Assembly: GCF_024341905.1 (NCBI RefSeq)
Contig: NZ_BQXY01000002.1
Location: 124,001 to 188,000 of the forward strand
Direction of reading: 5' to 3'
DNA: 64,000 bases
From: Clostridium folliculivorans
GTDB taxonomy: Bacteria; Bacillota; Clostridia; Clostridiales; Clostridiaceae
Positions 54,001 to 62,100 of the stretch are shown here, piece after piece (position 1 is the stretch's first letter; every line of letters starts with the position of its first letter). The notes under the pieces were generated by a model. The model ran no database searches. It was not told where the DNA came from and saw only the letters and a program-made list of their open reading frames with translations. The position numbers and the translations under genes were made by a program.

Positions 54001-54063
54001 ATATGAAACTAAAAAAATTTCAATGTAGCTAAATCTAAATATTTCATGGGTTTAAAAGTTTTT

Positions 54064-54741
54064 TTAGGATGCTATTTCTAAACATTCGATTTTGATTTTA
54101 CCAACTCCTATATCATAAAGTAAAGCAGAAATTGCGCCTAGATCCTTTGCTAATAGTGGAAAAATTGAATAATTAGCTTTTAGAATTATTTCACGCATTT
54201 GTAGGTAATCTGTCCAAGAGCCTAATTTTTTATTTTCTGAAAACAATAAATTAAATCCATTAACTATAGCAGTATTAAATGGAGGTATGATTGTAGGATG
54301 TATAAAATATAGAATATTTGCCACTGCAGGCCCTAAGCCTTTTATTTTAAGGTTGTCCAATTTTACTATTTCTTCGATTATTTCATCTTCACGAGATGAT
54401 AATATACAAGTTTCTAAAAAATTAGCAAAAAGTTGCTTATTTTGTTCATTTTCATAAATATCTGGTATACCTAATTTAGGTTTCCAATAGAAAGGGTGAG
54501 CTGCGCCTTTAAACATTTCTTTTTGCTCAGTGATATGTCCCAAAATAAATTCCAGAGGTGACCCCTTGAAGCTGTCACCAAAAGAATGATTTCTTGTTGA
54601 TTGAATAAGCTCTAAAACGCCATTCTTTGTGGAAGGAAATGCTTTTATCCTTACTTCATTGCTAATAAACCAAGTATTATAGGTAGAGTTTTGATTTTCT
54701 TTATAGTGCTTCACTATTTTTACTAGACTTGTATTATCCAT
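54064..54741 (-). CDS. Uncharacterised protein with helix-hairpin-helix-like motif
   Basis: A 225-residue protein, reverse-strand ATG at 54741 after AGGAGG. It is mainly helical. Residues about 146-185 read [36 protein letters not shown], where [15 protein letters not shown] has the hairpin GLGPxxA of helix-hairpin-helix DNA-binding proteins and the following PPFNT resembles the region after the hairpin in DNA glycosylases. An N-terminal Trp/Phe-rich part precedes it. I do not recognise the family. A DNA-repair or base-excision-like role is possible. There is no neighbour to help. Confidence 0.7.
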   Translation of the reverse strand: MDNTSLVKIVKHYKENQNSTYNTWFISNEVRIKAFPSTKNGVLELIQSTRNHSFGDSFKGSPLEFILGHITEQKEMFKGAAHPFYWKPKLGIPDIYENEQNKQLFANFLETCILSSREDEIIEEIVKLDNLKIKGLGPAVANILYFIHPTIIPPFNTAIVNGFNLLFSENKKLGSWTDYLQMREIILKANYSIFPLLAKDLGAISALLYDIGVGKIKIECLEIAS

Positions 54742-55102
54742 ATTTGTCCTCCTATCTTGTCAAAAAACTGTAAATAAATTAAGTACATATACAATAATAC
54801 CATTTAATGTAAAATAAGTGAATAAAAAATTTCCAAAATAATACAAAAAGTATGATTGTAGGTTTGAGGTGTAATATAATTAAACTAATTTGGGAATAAT
54901 TTTTTAAGATTATAAAAATATGCTTTATTAAGATATGGTATTAAAAACAAGTGGTTAGTCATCCAATGATTTAACCAGCTTACGAAAAGAATTAATATGA
55001 TTTTGTATATTAATTTCAACAATATTGTTGAACATAAGATAAATTAAATAGAAATGTTGTTTTTAAAGAATAAGAGGAAAAAATACATATGAAGGTGAAA
55101 GA
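54742..55102. repeat. Intergenic region with dispersed repeat family R, copy R5
   Basis: Copy R5 (54941-55038) has the left part AACAAGTGGTTAGTCATCC, the block AGCTTACGAAAAGAATTAATATGATTTTGT, also found in R1 (near 23939-23968), and the tail AATTTCAACAATATTGTTGAACATAAG. The right inverted end (ATAACCAC) is missing. The rest of the gap shows no gene. Confidence 0.6.
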
Positions 55103-55297
55103 ATGAAATTAAGACCACTACATATTATAATTCTATCAATACAATCTATTGCAATGCTTTTAAATTTGTAGTCAATTTTTATTAAGAAAATTCAAGACTA
55201 TAACGGTCATATAATAGCTTTTTTATTGGTTGCCTTAATAATGATTTTAAGTTTGAAGTCTTGGTCTTTAGCGGAGCAGAATAAGAATAAAGTATAG
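55103..55297 (+). pseudogene. Small membrane protein gene with an in-frame amber codon
   Basis: From ATG 55103 (GAAGGTGAAAG upstream) the frame reads MKLRPLHIIILSIQSIAMLLNL, then TAG at 55169-55171, then SIFIKKIQDYNGHIIAFLLVALIMILSLKSWSLAEQNKNKV and a normal stop at 55295-55297. Both parts make hydrophobic helices, with a basic start and a charged end, as in one 64-residue protein with two membrane helices. The single nonsense codon in an otherwise normal frame suggests recent inactivation. A terminator follows. Confidence 0.6.
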
Positions 55298-55321
55298 GGA
55301 TTTAAATTTTATAAGCACAGG

Positions 55322-55347
55322 ACATGACATAACAGTGTCATGTTTTA
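55322..55347 (+). terminator. Terminator after the small membrane gene
   Basis: Perfect 8-bp stem ACATGACA (55322-55329) with TGTCATGT (55336-55343), then TTTATTG. Confidence 0.6.
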
Positions 55348-55421
55348 TTGTTTATAATATATTTGAGGTTGCACCTTTGAGAGCATCGGTTTGAACAAAA
55401 TTAATATTGTATTAGCTAAAA

Positions 55422-55464
55422 CCAGTAACATTTATTTAGATTTGAATGTTACTGGGCTTTTTAT
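55422..55464 (+). terminator. Second terminator-like hairpin before the MFS gene
   Basis: Perfect 11-bp stem CCAGTAACATT (55422-55432) with AATGTTACTGG (55445-55455), 12-base loop, then GCTTTTTATTTT. No gene lies between this hairpin and the previous one, so it may end a small RNA or act as a leader attenuator for the MFS gene. Confidence 0.6.
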
Positions 55465-55569
55465 TTTCTGTTTCAGGAAATTGACTTTAAATGTAATAAC
55501 AGATGTTATTTTGTGGTAGTATTAATTAAAGGGTATAAATACATTAAAAAACAGAGGGGGATATAATTT

Positions 55570-56802
55570 TTGGCTACGTTTTTTCTTATAATAATTTATT
55601 TTGCTTTTATTAGTTTAGGATTGCCAGATTCATTATTAGGTGTTGCTTGGCCAGTTATGCATATTGAGCTTGGAGCACAGTTTCAGTCGGCAGGGCTTAT
55701 CTCTATGTCTATTGCGGGAGGTACAATTTTATCAAGTTTAGCTAGTGGCTTTGTTCTAGAGAAACTTGGGACTGGTAAGGTAACTCTAATTAGTTGCTTC
55801 ATGACAGCCGTTGCTTTATTAGGTTTTTCATTTTCGCCATCTTTCATTTGGCTTATAATTCTAGCAATTCCATTAGGACTTGGAGCTGGATCAGTAGATG
55901 CAGGATTAAACAATTATGTGGCAAATCATTACAAAGCACATCATATGAGTTGGTTACATTGTTTCTGGGGCGTAGGAGCTACTTTAGGTCCTATTATTAT
56001 GTCTAGATTCATAGGAGGAAATAGTTCTTGGAGATATGGATATAGGACTGTTTCTTTTATACAATTTTCATTGGTATTATTACTTTTTTTCACGTTACCT
56101 TTATGGGAGAAAGTTGGAAAAGAGAGAGTTAACAGTAGTGAACAAGGCAATGGTGATGGAAATAAATCCGATACAGAAATAAACTCAACGCACTTCACTG
56201 GAGAGGAAAATGTTGTAAAGCTCCCAGGAGTAAAGTTTGCATTGGCAGCTTTTCTATTTTACTGTGCAGGTGAATCAACTATTGGATTGTGGGGAAGTAG
56301 TTTTCTTGTAAATACAAAAGGTTTTTCACCAGTAACTGCAGCTAGTTGGGTATCTTTATATTATGGTGGGATTACTGTAGGTAGATTTATTACAGGATTT
56401 GTTACTATGAAATTAAGTAATAAAACTTTAATTAGATTGGGACAAATAATATCTTTAGTAGGTATTTTCTTATTGATATTACCACTTCCGCAAATTCTGT
56501 CATTTTTTGGATTTATGCTAGTTGGCTTGGGATTTGCTCCTATATTCCCATGCATGATTCATGAAACTCCAGTACGCTTTGGTAAAATAAATTCTCAAAA
56601 AATAATAGGGTATCAAATGGCTTGCGGCTACATTGGTGCTACATTTTTGCCACCACTTTTAGGCTTTATAGCGGCTAAAACATCAATTAGTATTATGCCA
56701 TTTTTTGTTTTAATATATATAATGACCATGTTATTAGGCTCAGAAAGAGTAAATTTACTTATGAAAGGCTTACACATTAAAAATAATAATCTAGAGGGTT
56801 AA
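55570..56802 (+). CDS. Major facilitator superfamily transporter
   Basis: A 410-residue membrane protein beginning with TTG 55570 after GAGGGGG. It has about 12 predicted helices in two halves joined by a polar loop (about 180-215, KERVNSSEQGNGDGNKSDTEINSTHFTGEENVVK). The start LIIIYFAFISLGLPDSLLGVAWPVMHIELG and the motif LHCFWGVGATLGPIIMSRF resemble the FucP/YfkF-like group of sugar or small-molecule transporters. The later GGITVGRFITGF and LVGLGFAPIFPCMIHETP fit the same group. Substrate is unknown, and there is no metabolic gene adjacent. Confidence 0.88.
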   Translation: MATFFLIIIYFAFISLGLPDSLLGVAWPVMHIELGAQFQSAGLISMSIAGGTILSSLASGFVLEKLGTGKVTLISCFMTAVALLGFSFSPSFIWLIILAIPLGLGAGSVDAGLNNYVANHYKAHHMSWLHCFWGVGATLGPIIMSRFIGGNSSWRYGYRTVSFIQFSLVLLLFFTLPLWEKVGKERVNSSEQGNGDGNKSDTEINSTHFTGEENVVKLPGVKFALAAFLFYCAGESTIGLWGSSFLVNTKGFSPVTAASWVSLYYGGITVGRFITGFVTMKLSNKTLIRLGQIISLVGIFLLILPLPQILSFFGFMLVGLGFAPIFPCMIHETPVRFGKINSQKIIGYQMACGYIGATFLPPLLGFIAAKTSISIMPFFVLIYIMTMLLGSERVNLLMKGLHIKNNNLEG

Positions 56803-57001
56803 GTTACATTGAATCAGACATAATCTTAATAATAGATTGATCTTATATAGCAAACAATCATTAGAGATTCACCTACTTTTTTAGCACAATATTCATCCAT
56901 TAGATTAAATAAACATTAAACTTTTGTAGCTTTTATTTCCATTTTTGTATTATAATTTAAATACAAAATCAAAGGAATATTGGTTAGAAAAGGAGAAACT
57001 A

Positions 57002-57655
57002 ATGTCTATTAATTTAATTGATGAAGCAAAAAAATATTTAGAAACATTTATGAAAGATAAGGTAGTAGACTATGAAGTTACACATCCATGGAGAAGAGAT
57101 TCTAAATATATTGTTTTGCATTGCTATAGGGTATGCTCTATAGCAATGGAAGTAGTAAATAATTATGAGATTGAGTTATCTTTGGTTGATATAGATCTAC
57201 TTAAAGTTGCAGCTATTTTACATGATATTGGCAAAGTATATTCTAGAGATAACCATGCAGAGAAAAGCGGTGAAATTGTAGAGAATTGGTTAGAAATTAA
57301 TCCAAATATCGCTGAATTAGTTGGAGATAAAAAAAGATTAATTAATATAATTAAAGATCATTCAAATAAGGGAAGAAAAGATGATGATTTATTATCCTCA
57401 ATTCTTAAAGATGCAGATTTATTAGATGAAATTGGAGCAATGTCTATTTTTATGGCTTCAAATAGGTTAAATAAAGAAACTCCATGTTTTTTTGACGAAC
57501 TACATATAAAATTAAAAGAAGATGAACTAAATTACTGTTACACTGAGCTCAGTAAACTACAAACACAAGCTGCAAAAGAAATTCTACTTAGGAAGATAAA
57601 ATTTATAAATAGTTTTGTAACAGAACTAGAGTATGAGTTAAAAGTTAATTTCTAG
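57002..57655 (+). CDS. HD-domain metal-dependent phosphohydrolase
   Basis: A 217-residue cytoplasmic protein. ATG 57002 follows AAAGGAG; an upstream in-frame TTG at 56945 lacks a site. The HD motif is complete: HPWRRDSKYIVLHCYRVCSIAM (first His), LLKVAAILHDIGKVYSRDNHAEKSGEIVENWL (HD pair), IIKDHSNKGRKDDDLLSSILKDADLLDEIGAMSIF (final Asp). It probably hydrolyses a nucleotide or cyclic phosphate. No other domain is attached. Confidence 0.88.
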   Translation: MSINLIDEAKKYLETFMKDKVVDYEVTHPWRRDSKYIVLHCYRVCSIAMEVVNNYEIELSLVDIDLLKVAAILHDIGKVYSRDNHAEKSGEIVENWLEINPNIAELVGDKKRLINIIKDHSNKGRKDDDLLSSILKDADLLDEIGAMSIFMASNRLNKETPCFFDELHIKLKEDELNYCYTELSKLQTQAAKEILLRKIKFINSFVTELEYELKVNF

Positions 57656-57937
57656 TATACCTGTGTATATGGATAGATGTTCTAATTCCGTACTTTAAAA
57701 ATATATCAAAACTCATGTTAACAATTATTGGTACTTTACTTGACAATAGGATTTTGCTTGGAACTTGTATATCTCTAAGTTAGAATTATGATATTTTACA
57801 TGATATTTGTGTTACAATATATAAATAAAGATGTACATATTAAGATGAAGATCAATTGATATCTTTAATTTTTAAGAGCATATCTGTATATGGATAACAT
57901 CATGAAACTAATTACAATAAAATGCTAAGGAGTACAT
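57656..57937. other. Intergenic region, no feature recognised
   Basis: 282 bases between the phosphohydrolase gene and the unknown helical protein gene. I see no hairpin with T run and no clear promoter. Confidence 0.3.
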
Positions 57938-58561
57938 ATGGAAAATAATTTCACATTAACAAAAGAAGAGTTAGAACAATTAAATGCAGTTGAGGTATGG
58001 GAGAAATTATATAGCAAGGAGTTAAACTCAAAGAAGAATATCCTTGAATATATTGAGATAACTAGAATATTTAAAAAACTAGAAGTAGATCAAGAAAAGA
58101 TTCAAGATACATATAACTATATTTACGGAAAAATAGAAGAATTAAAAGAAAAAATAAAACCTAATACAATGATGTATTTAAAAAATAATCTAAAATCACA
58201 ACTTGGAAAGTATGTTGTTGATAAGGATCCAAAACCAATCAACCACTTTATAGAGTTCTTTAAAGAAGCTTATCCAGAGAATAATAGAAGAAAAGATTTC
58301 ACCTGGGTAATAATGGATGTAAACAAAATCTCAGAAGAGCAGCTTTGGACCACTTTAACTTACATAAATAAAGAATGTATGAATCATGATCTTAGATTAA
58401 GTTTAAGTGAAAAAAGAGATATTATTGAGGTGATTGAGTTAGTTGTTAAAAGGAATAATTCTAAATTTATAAGTAATCTTAGAAACTTAAAGTCCTTAAC
58501 AGATGTATTAAATATAAAACTTATTAGTGTTGGTGAAATATTTAAAGTGAAAAAACTTTAG
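57938..58561 (+). CDS. Uncharacterised charged helical protein
   Basis: A 207-residue protein starting ATG 57938 after AAGGAG. It is rich in Lys, Glu, Asn and Ile. It reads FTLTKEELEQLNAVEVWEKLYSKELNSKKNILEYIEITRIFKKL, then KEKIKPNTMMYLKNNLKSQLGKYVVDKDPKPINHFIEFFKEAYPENNRRKDFTWVIMDVNKISEEQLWTTLTYINKECM. No signal peptide, membrane helix, cysteine pair or known motif was found. The gene has a normal ribosome binding site, start and terminator, so it is likely expressed. I do not recognise its family. Confidence 0.75.
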   Translation: MENNFTLTKEELEQLNAVEVWEKLYSKELNSKKNILEYIEITRIFKKLEVDQEKIQDTYNYIYGKIEELKEKIKPNTMMYLKNNLKSQLGKYVVDKDPKPINHFIEFFKEAYPENNRRKDFTWVIMDVNKISEEQLWTTLTYINKECMNHDLRLSLSEKRDIIEVIELVVKRNNSKFISNLRNLKSLTDVLNIKLISVGEIFKVKKL

Positions 58562-58606
58562 TAAGTTTCTGTAAAATCAAGTGAATATAGAGTAATTTAT
58601 TGTTAT

Positions 58607-58637
58607 AAAGACATAGACATTGTGCTATGTCTTTTAT
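58607..58637 (+). terminator. Terminator after the helical protein gene
   Basis: Perfect 10-bp stem AAAGACATAG (58607-58616) with CTATGTCTTT (58625-58634), then T/A. Confidence 0.75.
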
Positions 58638-59155
58638 TTATCATATAGATACATTATTTTATTAGTTAAAAAGAATATACCTAAAAGCTACATTTTAAAA
58701 TAATAAATGATACAAACACTGTGAATTAAAAACAAAATATTTGAAACAAAGTTAAGTTTAGTTATAAAGTATATCTGATCATATACGAATATTTACAATG
58801 TATGGCAGAATTTTGAATTTATACAAATGTTAGATAAAATGATTCTGATATTTATTTATCTCATTAATTAGGGTTTGAAATTGAAATTATAAGGAGGATA
58901 GAGTATATTAGTTTAGTTTAATTTTGGAGCTTTTATATATAAAGATAAGCTACTTAAATCCGGAATCTATTTTAAAGTTATCTATCTTGAGTTAGATTTC
59001 TGCTAAAGATGAAAAACTTCAAGCTAAAAACTATTTTAAAAATCCTCTGGATTATGAGAGGAGAATTAGAAAATATAAATTTTAAGTAAGAAGTGGCTCA
59101 TCCATATATGAAAACCTATTCAAAATAATAAGAGTAATTTTAAAGGAGTGGAGAA
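58638..59155. other. Gap with a possible gene remnant before the beta-1,3-glucanase gene
   Basis: About 520 bases. AAGGAGGA (58892-58899) is a fine ribosome binding site with no start codon behind it. From 58921 one frame reads ILELLYIKISYLNPESILKLSILS, a TAG stop, then ISAKDEKLQAKNYFKNPLDYERRIRKYKF and a stop at 59083. The last part has the composition of a real protein C-terminus, so a decayed short gene is possible. Near 59089-59109 GAAGTGGCTCATCCATATATG resembles the right arm of the inverted repeat at 14496-14516. Confidence 0.35.
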
Positions 59156-62100
59156 ATGTTTAAGGATAAAAGTATAAATAGAAAAAGAATCCGAAAAAGT
59201 TTATCTAGCTTTACAGCCTTATGTATGGCATTAAGTTTAGTTCAGATATCCTTTATAAAAAATACAACAGTTAAAGCAGCAGACGCTGGAAGTCCATATT
59301 TGCTTTCCCAAAATAGAACAGTATATGCATCATCATCAAATGTAGGTAGTTCTACTGATAAGATGGTAGATGGTGACACCACTACACGCTGGGAATCAGA
59401 GTGGGGAAAAGATGATCAATGGCTATATGTTGACTTAGGCGCGTCAGCTAATATAACTGAAGTAAAGATCAACTGGGAAGGGGCTTACGCCAAGGATTAC
59501 ACCATTGATGTTTGTGATGATGAAAGTAGTTGGCAGACAATTAATAACGAAGTCAATGGAACTGGTGGAAATGAAGATATTAAAGTAACAGGTAAAGGAA
59601 GATACGTACGATTACATCTTACAAAGAGAGCTTTAATAGCTTACGGTTATTCAATTTTTGAATTTCAAGTCTTCGGTACAGGTGGATTGAATCAACCACC
59701 AGTAGCTCCGCTTGGACAAAACGTAGCACTTAATAAAAATGTAGTAGCATCTGGAACTCATGAAGACTGGTATATAAAACCAGGTGAAGTTGATCCTAAA
59801 AAAGCAGTAGATGGAGATTTTAATACTCGTTGGGGGTCTCCAATTAATGAAGCTCAGTGGATTTATGTAGACTTAGGTGTACCTCATACAATTGGAAGAG
59901 TAATTTTAAATTGGGATTCTCCTGCAAGAATATACGATATTGAAGTATCAGATGATGCTACAAACTGGAAAAAGATTTATAGAACTCTTAATGGAAGAGG
60001 TGGAGAAGAAAATATTCCGCTTTACGCTACAGGTAGATATGTAAGAATGAATGGTATTACAAGAGGTACAACTTATGAATTCGGATTAAGAGAATTTAGA
60101 GTATATGACTATGTGACAGGTGATCCAAAGCCAGTATATACAATACCAGCTTTACCAGCATCTACAGTAACTTCAGTAGGAACTGGAAGTTATGTAAGTG
60201 ATCCAACTTTATTCCCACAACCAAAAGAACCTTTCGAAAAGACTAGCAATTTAAACTCTCCATTGCCCTCAAATGATTGGTGGCAATCAATTCTTATAAA
60301 AAATCTCGGAGATGCTCTAATAACATTACCATTAAAAGCAAAATATCAAAAAGAAGGTCTTGGACTTTTGACACCAAGTGCTGGATGGATTCAAGATAGA
60401 ACTGTACAAACAGAAAAAAATATAGATTTGTTCTTAATGGCAAATAATATAAATTCACCAGAAATGAATAGTAAAATAAGTGGATATGGGGATTACTCAG
60501 CGTCAGTTATATTAAGCGATAATGATACCGCTAAAATGAAAACTACCTTTGTGAAAGGATCACCATATGTTTTCACAGAGTTTAGTGACCCGAATTCTGC
60601 TGAATTATACTCGACTGTAATTTCAAAAATATTTGACGACAATGGAAATATTATTCTTGCAAACGATAAAGATTCGATTGTAACCGATCATATAGGTATA
60701 GAAGTTACTAATGTTGATGGTGCACCAACTCCTAAGACTATAAAAAGATATTATGGAGTATTTGCACCACAGGGGACAACTTTCAAAAGAGTTGGCTCTA
60801 AAATAAAGATGCAGCTTGGTGGAGGTCAAAATTACTTATCCATGTCCACAATGACTACTGATGGTGACTTAAATTATTTCTATAAGCATGGTTATGCCTT
60901 TGTTACTGATACTAAGGCTACGTACAACTATGATGGAGTAAGTTCAAATGTCACTACTACTTTCACTAACAATATATCTTTAAAGCGTACAGATCTTGCA
61001 AATACAACTTTAATGTGTATGCTTCCCGCACAATGGAAAGCCAGCAGTGCTTCAAAGACTACTTTGGCTTACCCTTCTGTAAGAGGATCATTAAAGCTAC
61101 ATGAAGGAAATTCCTTTAATACAGTAGATAAGTTTAATGGAATAGTTCCGCAATTTACAGAACCTCTTAATTCTGAGTACTCTCGTGCTGAACTTTTAAA
61201 GTACCTTGCTAATCTTGATAAAGAGACAACAAATTATATGGCTGGGGATGCTTATTGGGAAGGGAAAAACCTCCATCCTTTGGCAATGGGGCTACTCATA
61301 GCTGATCAAATCAATGCTACAGAGTATAAAAACAAGTTTATATCTAGATTAAAGACTATTTTGACAGATTGGTACACTTATACTCCTGGAGAAACAGAAG
61401 GCTATTATTTCAATTACAATAAAGAATGGGGAACTTTAATATATAAGAATAGCGAGTTTGGTGCTAATACAGGAATTACTGATCATCATTTTACTTATGG
61501 ATACTTCACCTTTGCATCAGCTGTACTAGCTACTTATGACCAGGATTTCTTAAAAAATTATGGTTCTATGGTAGATACATTAATTAGAGATTATGTAAAC
61601 CCATCAAGAACAGATTCAATGTTCCCTCAATTTAGAAATTTTGACCCATATGAAGGTCATTCATGGGCAGGCGGATATTCAGACAACTGGGATGGTAACA
61701 ATCAAGAAGCTGCTGGAGAATCTTTATTTGGATGGGTAGGACAATATCTATGGGGAAAAGTTAGTGGAAATACTACTTATAGAGATGCTGGAATATATGG
61801 ATTTACAACAGAGCTGAGATCAATAGAGCAATACTGGTTTAATTATGATGGCGATAACTGGATCTCAGATTATACTCATAAGACAATAGGGCAAGCTTAT
61901 GGTAGCACTAATTTCTATGGAACTTTCTTTAATGGAGATTCTGTGTATGTATACGGAATACACTGGTTACCAACTTCAGAGTACTTGACAAACTATGGTA
62001 TAGATAAAGCTAAAGCAGCAGGACTTTATGAAGGTATGAAAAATGACATAATAAATGATTATAATAAGAGTACAGACCCTAATAAAGGTGCAGCGCCGGA

